From the NCBI GenBank assembly GCA_000403295.2, contig KE159613.1:7008-53316 (forward strand): a stretch of DNA of 46,309 nucleotides. The letters run 5' to 3'. Below the pieces are notes generated by a model. It did no database searches, was not told the origin of the DNA, and saw nothing but the letters and a program-made list of their open reading frames with translations. Both the position numbers and the translations under genes were made by a program. How positions within the stretch are numbered: position 1 is the stretch's first letter; each line of letters starts with the position of its first letter. Shown one piece after another: positions 27,473 through 35,292 of the stretch. The DNA is from Lachnospiraceae bacterium M18-1 (GTDB lineage Bacteria > Bacillota > Clostridia > Lachnospirales > Lachnospiraceae).

Positions 27473-28145
27473 CTTTATCCCCCAGTCGGTAGCCTGTTCC
27501 GTGGACCGTCAGGATGATTTCCGGATTAGAAGGATTATCTTCAATCTTCTCCCGCAAACGTTTGATATATACGGTCAATGTATTATTTGTAACAAATTCG
27601 CCTGCCGCATCCCACAGTTCGCCCAGAAGTCTGTCCCTTGTGAGGATTGTTTTGGGATTGCTGACGAACATCATCAGCAGCCGGTATTCCAGAGCGGAAA
27701 GCTGAATCTCGCCGCCGTTCTTTTTTACAATACCGGCTGCCGGGTCCACATAGAGTCCGCACAGTTCAACGGTGGAGGAAACATGTTCACTGCGCCGCAG
27801 AGCCGTCTTGATCCGCGCCACCAGTTCCCTCGGGCGGAACGGCTTAGTGATATAGTCATCTCCGCCCATATTCAGCCCGGTCACCACACTGGCCTCATCT
27901 CCGGAAGCCGTCAAAAAAATTACCGGTATGTCCTGCACTTCCTTAATCTCCGTGCATACCGTAAATCCGTTTCCATCCGGCAAAGAGATATCTACCAGCC
28001 CCAGGTCAAATTGCTGCTTTCCGAGCAGTTCGAAGGCCTGCTGCTGCGTCGTCGCATGAGTAACTGTAAATCCTTCTGTGCTGAGCAGGCGGGTCAGGTT
28101 CTTGGCGATTGTCATGTCGTCTTCTACTAAAAAAATCTGTTTCAA
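27459..28145 (-). CDS. Response regulator, OmpR/PhoB family
   Basis: A 228-aa regulator. The receiver domain has acidic residues EDD at 8-10, phosphoacceptor Asp52 in LVDISLPDG and the conserved lysine in ITKPFRPRE. The C-terminal winged helix includes LSALEYRLLMMFVSNPKTILTR (shown in part) and VTNNTLTVYIKRLREKIE. It would be phosphorylated by the overlapping kinase and activate the downstream ABC operon through the 11-bp repeats. Confidence 0.93.
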   Translation of the reverse strand: MKQIFLVEDDMTIAKNLTRLLSTEGFTVTHATTQQQAFELLGKQQFDLGLVDISLPDGNGFTVCTEIKEVQDIPVIFLTASGDEASVVTGLNMGGDDYITKPFRPRELVARIKTALRRSEHVSSTVELCGLYVDPAAGIVKKNGGEIQLSALEYRLLMMFVSNPKTILTRDRLLGELWDAAGEFVTNNTLTVYIKRLREKIEDNPSNPEIILTVHGTGYRLGDKDASK

Positions 28146-28297
28146 TTTTTTCCTCCTGACTGATCATTTTTCCCGATACCACAACTAATGCTTGCAATAT
28201 CTGCAGTGACATCATATCATATCTTTATAGTTTTCTCAATAAATCGTATCTGTTCTGAACAGCTGCAATACTTCACGGAATTTGGAGGCATCTACCA

Positions 28298-28771
28298 TTG
28301 GAATATATTAGAAAAGCATCGGCAGCAGACGCGTCAAGAATTGCGGAAATATTAGTTTTTACCAAAAGAATGAATTACCGCTCAATCTTCCAGGATGATA
28401 AGGGTTCTTTTGGAGAACTTCAGGTTCTTCCTCTGGCGCAGTCTTATATCACAGATCCAAAGAAGCTGGAACATATCTGGGTCTATGATGATGAATTTGT
28501 CAAAGGAATGATCCACATAGAGCAGGATTGGATTGAAGAATTGTATGTGGATCATTTTTTTCATCACGCCGGGATCGGCGCAGAACTCATTGAATTTGCG
28601 ATCCGCGGATATAACGTCCGGTATCTGTGGGTGTTGGAAAAAAATCACGGCGCTATTCGATTTTATCAGTCCCACGGATTTTTGCCGACGCATGAGCGCA
28701 GACTGCAGGAGGGTACGCCGGAATGGCTAATAAAGATGGAAAGGCTCGCAGAAAGATGCAAGGCACTGTGA
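28298..28771 (+). CDS. GNAT family N-acetyltransferase
   Basis: A 157-aa acetyltransferase. The N-terminus MEYIRKASAADASRIAEI is typical, the acetyl-CoA loop region is HFFHHAGIGAELIEFA and the C-terminal segment is NHGAIRFYQSHGF. The start is TTG 28298 with GGAGG (28284-28288) 9 bp upstream; no ATG fits. The substrate is unknown. It stands alone on the plus strand, divergent from the two-component genes. Confidence 0.85.
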   Translation: MEYIRKASAADASRIAEILVFTKRMNYRSIFQDDKGSFGELQVLPLAQSYITDPKKLEHIWVYDDEFVKGMIHIEQDWIEELYVDHFFHHAGIGAELIEFAIRGYNVRYLWVLEKNHGAIRFYQSHGFLPTHERRLQEGTPEWLIKMERLAERCKAL

Positions 28772-28985
28772 ACAGTGTACTGTTCACACCCTTTGGTTGC
28801 TCCAGTAACAGTATCCAGCCCATTTTAAGTCGCCTTCGGCGGTCCTAAGCGCCAGCGACGCTTGTTTAGGACGGACCGGAACGGAGTGTAGACGGGCTGG
28901 ATATTATGGCAAATGTTACTTTATTAGCCGGGCGCCATGCAGCAGGGTGCACGACGCCGTGTGAACAGTAACCGAACAGTAACAA
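28767..28985. repeat. Structured intergenic element with nested inverted repeats
   Basis: A palindrome (TGTGAACAGT, GT, ACTGTTCACA at 28767-28788) opens the element. TACTGTTCACAC (28778-28789) also pairs with GTGTGAACAGTA (28959-28970). Within lie AGTAACA...TATCCAGCCC paired with GGGCTGGATA...TGTTACT (about 28804-28920), a CGCC-TTCG-GCG hairpin and GTCCTAA paired with TTAGGAC. No ORF fits. It could be a mobile palindromic repeat, a structured RNA or the terminator of the GNAT gene. Confidence 0.5.
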
Positions 28986-29012
28986 TAAAGTAAAGTTTAT
29001 CTGCAAAAATCA

Positions 29013-29041
29013 TTGACATTCCATTTTAAGCGTACTATAAT
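29013..29041 (+). promoter_or_regulatory. Consensus promoter for rplM-rpsI
   Basis: Perfect TTGACA and TATAAT hexamers are separated by 17 bp. It predicts initiation near 29048 and strong constitutive expression, as expected for ribosomal protein genes. Confidence 0.9.
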
Positions 29042-29047
29042 ATTACA

Positions 29048-29154
29048 GCGTGAAAACGGGAGAAACAGTATGCGCCAAAGCCCCGGAGTATGCTGATTTC
29101 ATATAAAAACAGATATTATAAAGAAATTAACAGAAAATAACAGGAGGAACCCCC
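29048..29154 (+). promoter_or_regulatory. rplM leader RNA, possible L13 autoregulatory site
   Basis: About 107 nt of leader precede rplM. CAGTATGC and GGAGTATGCTG segments could pair to form a small stem. Firmicutes rplM leaders carry an L13-binding structure (L13_leader family), so this may be one. I have not matched the consensus. Confidence 0.4.
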
Positions 29155-29583
29155 ATGAAAACTTATATGGCTAATCCAGACAAGATTGAGAGAAAATGGT
29201 ATGTGGTTGACGCTGAAGGCTGCACATTAGGACGTCTTGCTTCCGAAGTCGCAAAGGTACTGAGAGGCAAGAACAAGCCGGAATTTACCCCACATGTTGA
29301 TACAGGCGATTATGTTGTAGTTGTAAATGCAGAGAAGGTTAAAGTAACAGGCAAGAAGCTGCAGCAGAAGATTTATTATAATCACTCCGAGTACGTAGGC
29401 GGAATGAGAGAGACTACTCTGGCAGAGATGATGCAGAAGAAGCCTGAAAAGGTAGTGGAACTGGCTGTAAAAGGAATGCTTCCGAAGGGACCTTTGGGAA
29501 GGGCAATGATTAAGAAGCTTCATGTATATGCTGGTCCGGAGCATGCTCAGCAGGCTCAAAAACCAGAAGCATTGACATTTTAA
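29155..29583 (+). CDS. rplM: 50S ribosomal protein L13
   Basis: A 142-aa protein with the usual L13 sequence: [17 protein letters not shown] at about 14-30, [25 protein letters not shown] and [11 protein letters not shown]. It is a primary-binding protein of the large subunit. AGGAGG lies 8 bp before the ATG. It is cotranscribed with rpsI, 26 bp downstream. Confidence 0.98.
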   Translation: MKTYMANPDKIERKWYVVDAEGCTLGRLASEVAKVLRGKNKPEFTPHVDTGDYVVVVNAEKVKVTGKKLQQKIYYNHSEYVGGMRETTLAEMMQKKPEKVVELAVKGMLPKGPLGRAMIKKLHVYAGPEHAQQAQKPEALTF

Positions 29584-29609
29584 GGAAAGGTTGAAAGGAG
29601 GACATTACA

Positions 29610-30002
29610 GTGGCTAATGCAAAATATTACGGAACAGGAAGAAGAAAAAAATCTATCGCAAGAGTATACCTGGTACCTGGTACAGGTAAGATCACTATAA
29701 ATAAAAGAGACATTGACGATTATCTGAGTCTGGAGACCTTGAAGGTCGTAGTTCGTCAGCCGCTTGTTGCTACAGATACAACGGATAAATTTGACGTACT
29801 TGTCAATGTACACGGAGGCGGTTACACAGGACAGGCCGGAGCAATCCGCCACGGCATCTCCCGCGCTCTGCTCGAAGCAGATCCGGAATACAGACCAATC
29901 CTCAAAAAAGCCGGTTATCTGACACGTGACCCAAGAATGAAGGAAAGAAAGAAATACGGTCTCAAATCCGCCCGTCGCGCACCACAGTTTTCAAAACGAT
30001 AA
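29610..30002 (+). CDS. rpsI: 30S ribosomal protein S9
   Basis: A 130-aa S9 starting at GTG with AAAGGAGGAC upstream. [12 protein letters not shown] at 8-19 and the C-terminal [11 protein letters not shown], which reaches the decoding site, are conserved. The last 17 bp are nearly repeated at 37431-37447, which marks the gene's 3' end as the insertion site of a mobile element. The protein is not changed by the insertion. Confidence 0.98.
   Translation: MANAKYYGTGRRKKSIARVYLVPGTGKITINKRDIDDYLSLETLKVVVRQPLVATDTTDKFDVLVNVHGGGYTGQAGAIRHGISRALLEADPEYRPILKKAGYLTRDPRMKERKKYGLKSARRAPQFSKR
29986..30002 (+). other. Left attachment site (rpsI 3' end)
   Basis: AGTTTTCAAAACGATAA includes the last codons and stop of rpsI. 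It matches 37431-37447 at 15 of 17 positions, with 11 identical bases in a row. It is proposed as the left att site of the 7.4-kb element. Confidence 0.7.
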
Positions 30003-30028
30003 TTCCAAGAAGAATAATGAAATTAGTG

Positions 30029-30067
30029 AAACCCTTGAAAGTCCAGTATTTTCAAGGGTTTTCTTTA
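30029..30067 (+). terminator. Terminator after rpsI (carried by the element)
   Basis: AAACCCTTGAAA (30029-30040) pairs with TTTCAAGGGTTT (30050-30061), followed by TCTTT. It lies inside the inserted element, whereas the probable native terminator is now at 37478. Confidence 0.85.
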
Positions 30068-30115
30068 TGTCTGCGTTTTCTGGAATTGTGGTAAAAAGTG
30101 CTGAATTTTGGAGCG

Positions 30116-30137
30116 TAGCACACACATAGCACACAAG
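30116..30137 (+). repeat. Left pair of 11-bp arm-type repeats
   Basis: TAGCACACACA and TAGCACACAAG lie in tandem. The same motif pair, TAACACACTTG and TAGCACACAAA, lies at 37377-37398 near the other end. This arrangement matches arm-type integrase sites of Tn916-like elements. Confidence 0.65.
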
Positions 30138-30153
30138 CGAGGGAATAAAAATC

Positions 30154-30182
30154 TTGTGTCTTGCGTAAGACTTTTGTATAAT
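30154..30182 (+). promoter_or_regulatory. Promoter for the RHH-like gene
   Basis: TTGTGT and TATAAT are separated by 17 bp and precede the ORF by 30 bp, with a weak AAAGGCGG ribosome binding site between. Confidence 0.55.
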
Positions 30183-30211
30183 GCGGTTATCAAGGAAAAG
30201 GCGGTGTTTTC

Positions 30212-30634
30212 ATGAACAGAACAGCGTATAAGAACCGGCATATCAAAGAGCATTACGACAGAATAAGCTTTGTTATTCCCAAAGGCGAAAAGGACAGAAT
30301 AAAGAAAATATGTTCTGAAATGGGTGCAAGTGTCTATGAATATCTTTATATGCTTGTGTGTAATGACCTTGCGGACGGTACAAGCAGAATGGCAGAGAAA
30401 AAGCAGGGCTTTAGTGCGGAACAGGAGCGGATGCTTGAAAAGTGGCAAGTACCAAGAAAATATTATGAAATGATAGAAGATTTGTCCTATACCAAAGACG
30501 AGGGATATTTTATCTATCTGAAAAAGGGCTATGTAAATGACGTGACAGGCAGCAGGAATATACATTGCATGAAAACATCAGAAGTAAGGCGGATTATCGG
30601 GAAAACGCATAAGAAAGACCGTTACCCAAAGTAG
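30212..30634 (+). CDS. Ribbon-helix-helix-like accessory protein
   Basis: A basic 140-aa protein. The segment DRISFVIPKGEKDRIKKICSEMG (given here in part as DRISFVIPKGEKDRIKK) followed by ASVYEYLYMLVCND resembles a ribbon-helix-helix DNA-binding or relaxosome-accessory fold; the rest is unrecognised. AAAGGCGG precedes the ATG by 7 bp, the same unusual site as before the serine recombinase, which suggests a common origin. Its own promoter lies upstream. It may be a regulator of the element. Confidence 0.55.
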   Translation: MNRTAYKNRHIKEHYDRISFVIPKGEKDRIKKICSEMGASVYEYLYMLVCNDLADGTSRMAEKKQGFSAEQERMLEKWQVPRKYYEMIEDLSYTKDEGYFIYLKKGYVNDVTGSRNIHCMKTSEVRRIIGKTHKKDRYPK

Positions 30635-30653
30635 AAGAATAGCGGTCTTGACA

Positions 30654-31346
30654 CTATATCAAATTCAATTCTGCAAAAGTGCGATTGTAGTCATATCCAA
30701 ATATGGTAAATGGCTCATTTCTACATCTAAAATCTAAGTCAAGGCTTTTGAGCATAAACAGCAACCCATGATAGCCGCCTAATTCTGCCAAGTCAGAATT
30801 GTGTGAAATATTGGCATGATTATAAATAATGCAGTCAAGGTCTTTGAATTTTGGAAAAAGATGTTTGTAGAGTTCGACTATTAGCGTTTCTTTTAGTAAT
30901 GGATTTACTAATGATAAGATATGTTCATGTGCGTGTATCATTTCATGTAATATTATGTTCTGATCATCCACAAACTGGGGATTGATTTTTATTGTTCGCT
31001 CAAAAATATCTGTTTCGCCATTTTGAGTTGTTTCTGTGACTATAAATTTATAATAGTGTGCGTCAATGCTCAAATAATAGGTATCCTCTTTAAGACTTCC
31101 CTGTGGAGTATCTAAATATTTTCCCATTATGGAAGATTTGGCCATGCACATATCATCAAATAAATCCTCGTACATCATTGAGCGCATATGTAAATCGAAA
31201 ACTTCGCCAGTTTGTTGGTTTGTCCAGTCATTGTAGGATTTCTGCAAATTGTCATTACGTTTAAGCGTGTCATTATAAATCTGATTTAGAATGGATGTGT
31301 CAGAGCAATTATTGATTGCAGATATTATGTTTTCTTTTATCTTCAT
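30654..31346 (-). CDS. Putative zinc metalloprotease-like protein (HExxH)
   Basis: A 230-aa protein with a central zinc-binding motif: ILHEMIHAHEH at about residues 132-142, preceded by a beta-rich segment (YKFIVTETTQNGETDIFERT in part). Downstream SDLAELGGYHG could supply the third ligand (Glu or His). There is no signal peptide or membrane segment, so it acts in the cytoplasm. I do not recognise the family; SprT- or IrrE-like proteases share only the HExxH core. The gene lies last in a minus-strand run of the mobile element. AAAGGGAGCC precedes the ATG. Confidence 0.6.
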   Translation of the reverse strand: MKIKENIISAINNCSDTSILNQIYNDTLKRNDNLQKSYNDWTNQQTGEVFDLHMRSMMYEDLFDDMCMAKSSIMGKYLDTPQGSLKEDTYYLSIDAHYYKFIVTETTQNGETDIFERTIKINPQFVDDQNIILHEMIHAHEHILSLVNPLLKETLIVELYKHLFPKFKDLDCIIYNHANISHNSDLAELGGYHGLLFMLKSLDLDFRCRNEPFTIFGYDYNRTFAELNLI

Positions 31347-31436
31347 TGTTTGGCTCCCTTTTTTTCTCGAACAGAGGGCATCTGCACTTTGCAGACACCC
31401 TTTGATACGGTTTTATGTAACGGTTATTCCTTATAT

Positions 31437-31604
31437 TTAGAAGATTGTGCCAGACAGCAAGGAATAATCCTTTAAATGCTCTAAAATGATATTCTGAACA
31501 TATTCAAGAAGGGCAGCAGTATCATAAGAGAAATTATGTTCGTCCAGTGCATTATTATTCAATAAATCTTCGGCTATTGCTTTTGTTATGTCGTTTCTAT
31601 TCAT
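31437..31604 (-). CDS. 55-aa protein of the mobile element
   Basis: A short ORF whose ATG overlaps the stop codon of the preceding (frameshifted) gene, indicating translational coupling. The product (MNRNDITKAIAEDLL at the start, ending SLLSGTIF) is acidic and probably helical. Function is unknown. Confidence 0.5.
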   Translation of the reverse strand: MNRNDITKAIAEDLLNNNALDEHNFSYDTAALLEYVQNIILEHLKDYSLLSGTIF

Positions 31605-32195
31605 CAGCGGCACCACCTTTCTTTACTGACAACATACCCATGATAAAGCTGTATATGTTTTCAATAGTATCAAGGCTTTCAATATCGTATACCATTTTTG
31701 CGATATTGCAGCAGTATTCTCTGGCTTGCTTTTCTTCTGCGGTCTGTTCCGGCTCCGGCTCTGCTTCCTTTGATTTTCTGTCCTCACGTTCTGCCCGGAT
31801 TTCAAGCATAGGTTTTGTTACTCTGTTTGGCATAAGATAAAAACAATCTTTCGGCAATAAATAGGACATCATGCAATAGAAATACTCTGCTCTGTACCCA
31901 AAAGGCAGATAATAGACAAGTTCCAAAAGGCGGCGGTGCATATCATTATACATACGCTTATCAATCTTTGCTTTCTGTTCGGCTTCTGATTGCTTATATC
32001 CTGCCATAAAGCCATAATTGAAAAGGTCATAAATCAAATCAATAATACTTTCTCTATCAGCTTGTCTGAAAAGTTCTTGTAATTGCCTATTTGTGCAGCG
32101 TTAAAATCAAAATCATCATGCCGAGGGTGCTTTGCTTCCCACTTTGTAAATGCTTGCTTTGCTTCAGCAGCGGTCATGTTCTTAATCTTCTTCAT
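31597..32195 (-). pseudogene. Frameshifted mobile-element gene of unknown function
   Basis: The first part starts at ATG 32195 after GGAAG and reads MKKIKNMTAAEAKQAFTKWE..., ending at a premature stop. The second part, in another frame, gives NRQLQELFRQADRES... and continues for about 146 codons to 31597. The frames meet near 32087-32092 at CAAATAGG; adding one A (CAAAATAGG) restores a single protein of about 200 aa. The C-terminal region has an acidic EAEPEPEQTAEEK stretch. Function is unknown. A sequencing error is the alternative explanation. Confidence 0.65.
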
Positions 32196-32264
32196 TGTAA
32201 AATCTTCCTTTCTTTTGGTTGGGAAGTATGCTACAATCCCGTTTTCGACACTTTAGACGTTTAG

Positions 32265-32310
32265 AAACTCCGATAACCCTTATAAACACTAGGATTACCG
32301 GAGTTTTCTT
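32265..32310 (+). terminator. Terminator-like hairpin before the IS1634-type element
   Basis: AAACTCCG (32265-32272) pairs with CGGAGTTT (32299-32306) and is followed by TCTTT. It ends just before the insertion sequence and may be a terminator of a lost plus-strand gene. Confidence 0.5.
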
Positions 32311-32320
32311 TCGATAAAAA

Positions 32321-34245
32321 TGTTGTATGTAAACACTACCCCAATATTTTTTTTATTTTTTTGTTTAGCTCCGTAGGTTTGTAGTGGAGTCTGTCCAGAT
32401 CCAAAGATGTTAATTGATTTAGTGCATCAAGTGCTTTGCTTCCATTATAGAGTGCCAGATACTCGACATCATGTATGTTCGTTACATTCATGTTTTTCAA
32501 TGTAGTGATCAGATTTTCAGGGGTGACATGTGTCCCCTGATCCTCCAGCCTGACTTCAAGCAAACGATATACCAGCAATGCCGTATAACAGATCAGAAAG
32601 TGTGCTCTGATGCGGTTCGGCAGTCGGTGGTTTACAGGTCTCCCGGTGAAATTTGTTTTCATGATTCTGAAACAATCCTCTATCTGGTACCTCTTGTGGG
32701 AAACTGCCAGGATATCCCCGGCTGAATCACAAAGGTTTGTTGCTACGGCATAATATCCGTCATATTTTTCTTCCTCGGCAATCTTGGATTCATCGAGAAT
32801 ATATTCAACGGTTGCTTTTTCGCCAGATTTTGTATGGGTGATCCTCTTCATGAACCGTTTCACATCATTCGGGCCTTTTTTTATTTCTTCCGGATCTTTC
32901 TTCTCTAACAGTTTTCGTGTACGCTCGACCTGGCGGTCACGTACAGTCCTCTGATATTCCATCATTTTTCTTGAAAAAGTTATGATCAGACGCTGTTTGA
33001 GGGCACCGGTTGCTTTCACGCGTTTGATTTTGCCATTTTTCAAAATTTTTTCTTCGTACAGCCCGAGATCGACGACTTTATCTGCAGGGATCACTTTATA
33101 CGCAAAATCATTATATAGTTTCAGATTCTCTTTCTTGTGTCTGTCAAAGCCCTTCATATCTTCTATTTTTACCGGGGTGTCATTGGAAAGTAGCCTGTAT
33201 TCAAAGTCATTGAATACCGCTTGTTTGAGTGTATTACTAAGTTTTTTGATGGACTGGGTTACAATAAAGGCGCGGCCCCCCATACTGTTGAATTTACGGA
33301 TGTTATAGGACCCCAGGCCCGCATCCGCACAATAAATGAATTTGGAATCATCCAACATTTTAAGGACCTCTTCTTCCAAGGGGATTGCTGTAAGCTGTTC
33401 ACTGGTATTCCCGGAATGGAGGCACATGGTGATGGGGATGCCCCTGCTGTCCATGAAAAGTCCCATTTCTACAATCGGGTTCGGGCGGTGTTCTTTACTC
33501 AGGCCATATTTTCTCAATCCATTGATCACCTCACCGGTCACTTCATCTACAATATCTTCGTCGGGCTGCTCACACTCAAAGTAAAAATTCGTACAGTCAT
33601 AATAAAGGACCGAAGTATCGCGTTTGACGATAGAATTGCTGTACTTAAAAAGCCACGTCAGGTAATCGTCATAATTATTTTCTAAAAGGTCCATAAACCG
33701 GAGGATATGCTGGTAATCGAAATCCGGCTGCTCGTAATAGGAATCCCGGCGGTTCCATGTGGCAAGCTTGGAGCCGGGGTCGAGGACTCTTGCGTAGGTA
33801 AGGAAACGTGAGATTGTAAAGCAGTCATATGTAATTCTACGTGTGTCGGCTTTCTGGCGAAAGAATTCTTTAAGGTTAAGGTTTTTCATAATATTCTGAA
33901 GAAAGAAATATCCGATGTTGACCCAGTTGGAGGAAGAGGCTTCTTGATCGGTGTGCTTCACCTTTTCGTTAAAATCGGCAGTCAGGTTAAAAGCAACCTT
34001 TCCAACGCGGTACTCTTCATTCATTTTTCTGATTTCTTCTCTTACATAGGCTTCCGGATCGTCAGTTATCTTCAGAAGTTCGGAATGCTTACCGAAGTTC
34101 CTAACATTTCTAGTGGTAGTTTTTTTCCCATTTCGGATACCTTGCTGTGCGTAATAGGTAGGATCTTTGAGACGTTTATCAAAGTATAACTTCATAGAAC
34201 ATCACCTCAAAAACATTATATCACAAACATACAGCACATACAACA
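32321..34245 (-). mobile_element. Insertion sequence, IS1634 family (copy 1)
   Basis: The element is proposed to run from TGTTGTATGT (32321-32330) to its inverted copy ACATACAACA (34236-34245), flanked by 6-bp direct repeats TAAAAA (32315-32320 and 34246-34251). Size (1.9 kb) and target duplication fit the IS1634 family. The flanks are A-rich, so the ends need confirmation by comparison with other copies. It lies within the rpsI element, between the frameshifted gene and the IS200-type element. Confidence 0.65.
32336..34195 (-). CDS. IS1634 family transposase
   Basis: A 619-aa IS4-superfamily transposase of the IS1634 type. Recognisable pieces are VLYYDCTNFYFECE with the first catalytic Asp, FIYCADAGLGSYNIR with the second Asp, and the YQIEDCFRIMKTNF block with the catalytic Glu. 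The sequence is intact. It is about 40 percent similar by eye to the second IS1634-family transposase at 44350-46077, so the two are different elements rather than recent copies. A TATAAT sequence at the right end could serve as its -10 box. Confidence 0.92.
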   Translation of the reverse strand: MKLYFDKRLKDPTYYAQQGIRNGKKTTTRNVRNFGKHSELLKITDDPEAYVREEIRKMNEEYRVGKVAFNLTADFNEKVKHTDQEASSSNWVNIGYFFLQNIMKNLNLKEFFRQKADTRRITYDCFTISRFLTYARVLDPGSKLATWNRRDSYYEQPDFDYQHILRFMDLLENNYDDYLTWLFKYSNSIVKRDTSVLYYDCTNFYFECEQPDEDIVDEVTGEVINGLRKYGLSKEHRPNPIVEMGLFMDSRGIPITMCLHSGNTSEQLTAIPLEEEVLKMLDDSKFIYCADAGLGSYNIRKFNSMGGRAFIVTQSIKKLSNTLKQAVFNDFEYRLLSNDTPVKIEDMKGFDRHKKENLKLYNDFAYKVIPADKVVDLGLYEEKILKNGKIKRVKATGALKQRLIITFSRKMMEYQRTVRDRQVERTRKLLEKKDPEEIKKGPNDVKRFMKRITHTKSGEKATVEYILDESKIAEEEKYDGYYAVATNLCDSAGDILAVSHKRYQIEDCFRIMKTNFTGRPVNHRLPNRIRAHFLICYTALLVYRLLEVRLEDQGTHVTPENLITTLKNMNVTNIHDVEYLALYNGSKALDALNQLTSLDLDRLHYKPTELNKKIKKILG

Positions 34246-34274
34246 TAAAAATAGGAAAAATTTGACAAAAAACT

Positions 34275-34896
34275 GAACCACTACCGACTAAAGTCGGTAG
34301 GTTCGGTTTGCTGCTGAAGCAGCCTAAAGTTGTCGTCTCTTCACTTATTTCCTTTTCTACTTAACTTATCTCAAAGTTGTCCGTTTTTGTTTTCTCTTGT
34401 AAATCTTGATTTTGGATATACTCTTTGATAATTTCATCTGTCACATTTCCACTACTTGCTACAAAATATCCCCTTGCCCACAAATGTTGTCCCCAAAATT
34501 GCTTGTTCAATTCTTTATATTCCATTTGCAACTTTCTGGATGTTGCTCCCTTGATATACTGTACCAATTTGCTTGCTGACAAATGCGGTGGTACTGACAC
34601 TAACATATGGATGTGATCGGTTCCCACATGTCCTGCCAGGATTTCTACGTCATTTCTTTGGCACACGATTCGGATCAATTCTCTTGTCCGAACGGCTATC
34701 TTTCCTATGATCACTGGCTTTCTATATTTCGTGATCCATACCAAGTGATATTTAATATCATACGTGCAATGTGACGATTTTCTATAATTCTCCATATTCT
34801 TCACCTCATGTTTAGTATCTCTATTTTTACTTTTTCTAAACTTGAGGGTATGGGGTTGACCTAAAGGTTTCGCCTTAAGGCGAGGGTTTTAACCCC
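34275..34896 (-). mobile_element. IS200-type insertion sequence (tnpA only)
   Basis: The tnpA gene is flanked by the subterminal hairpins usual for IS200/IS605: CTACCGACT-AA-AGTCGGTAG (34281-34300, extended by GAAC and GTTC) downstream, and a GGGGTT...AACCCC stem (34852-34896) containing CGCCTTAAGGCG upstream. There are no inverted terminal repeats, as expected. It has cut a gene whose 3' remnant begins just beyond. Exact cleavage sites are not defined. Confidence 0.7.
34361..34795 (-). CDS. tnpA: IS200/IS605 family transposase TnpA (HUH, Y1)
   Basis: A 144-aa single-strand transposase. The HUH motif is HIH at residues 61-63 (TDHIHMLVS) and the nucleophilic tyrosine is Tyr126 in IKEYIQNQ. 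It acts as a dimer on hairpin-bearing single-stranded ends. ATG 34795 with GAGG 8 bp upstream is preferred to GTG 34804. The sequence appears intact. No tnpB gene accompanies it. Confidence 0.93.
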   Translation of the reverse strand: MENYRKSSHCTYDIKYHLVWITKYRKPVIIGKIAVRTRELIRIVCQRNDVEILAGHVGTDHIHMLVSVPPHLSASKLVQYIKGATSRKLQMEYKELNKQFWGQHLWARGYFVASSGNVTDEIIKEYIQNQDLQEKTKTDNFEIS

Positions 34897-34912
34897 ATTA
34901 TACAGACAATAA

Positions 34913-35008
34913 GCCTATAATAAGGCTTTAGATCGATTTTTTATACTTGAAACTGTCGAAGACCCGCGTGAAATTATTAGCGACTATGCAAGCGGAAAAT
35001 GGAGGTAG
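34913..35008 (+). pseudogene. 3' remnant of a gene cut by the IS200-type element
   Basis: An open frame without a start codon encodes ETVEDPREIISDYASGKW and stops at TAG 35006. Its upstream part is replaced by the insertion sequence. The remnant looks protein-like and its GGAGG overlaps the ribosome binding site of the next small ORF. The parent family was not identified. Confidence 0.45.
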
Positions 35009-35016
35009 ATCACATT

Positions 35017-35148
35017 ATGGATAAGGACACACTTATAAACAATCTGCTTGCGAATTATGGCAAATACGGCGTTACCCCGGACGAGTATTTCAAGCCTGTA
35101 GAGCCACAGAGGGCGGCAGTCTATTACTTCCCTAACGGTTTACATTAA
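35017..35148 (+). CDS. 43-aa protein of the mobile element
   Basis: ATG 35017 follows GGAGG by 11 bp. The product (MDKDTLINNLLANYGKYGVTP at its start, then DEYFKP and VYYFPNGLH) has a coherent helical N-terminus. It follows the truncated gene directly. Function is unknown. Confidence 0.45.
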   Translation: MDKDTLINNLLANYGKYGVTPDEYFKPVEPQRAAVYYFPNGLH

Positions 35149-35160
35149 CGGAATTTATTC

Positions 35161-35189
35161 TTGAATTTATGCGGGGATTATGCTATATT
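35161..35189 (+). promoter_or_regulatory. Promoter of the antisense RNA
   Basis: TTGAAT and TATATT with a 17-bp spacer; predicted start near 35196. No protein-coding frame follows. Confidence 0.65.
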
Positions 35190-35195
35190 ATATAT

Positions 35196-35292
35196 ACAAA
35201 AGAGGAAACAACCGCCCACAAAGTGGTTGACCTCCGACTAGGTTATAAGCCTACCTTCACCGGCCAAGTGACAAGGTAGGCTTATTTATTTT
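35196..35292 (+). ncRNA. Candidate antisense antitoxin RNA
   Basis: From the promoter at 35161 a transcript of about 95 nt would end at a good terminator: AAGCCTACCTT (35247-35257) paired with AAGGTAGGCTT (35273-35283), then ATTTATTTT. It runs toward the holin-like toxin gene and its 3' end overlaps the toxin stop codon region (35286-35292). This is the layout of txpA/RatA and bsrG/SR4 type I systems, where the RNA pairs with the 3' part of the toxin mRNA. Confidence 0.6.

Noticed and set aside
28767..28985. CRISPR-like array
   Set aside because: The GTGAACAGTAAC motifs are not evenly spaced direct repeats with unique spacers, and no cas gene is near.
34246..34275. TTTGACA right of the first IS1634-family element as its true end
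   Set aside because: A similar TTTTGACA occurs near the second IS1634-family copy, but no inverted partner is found left of 32321, whereas TGTTGTATGT with flanking TAAAAA is present at both sides.
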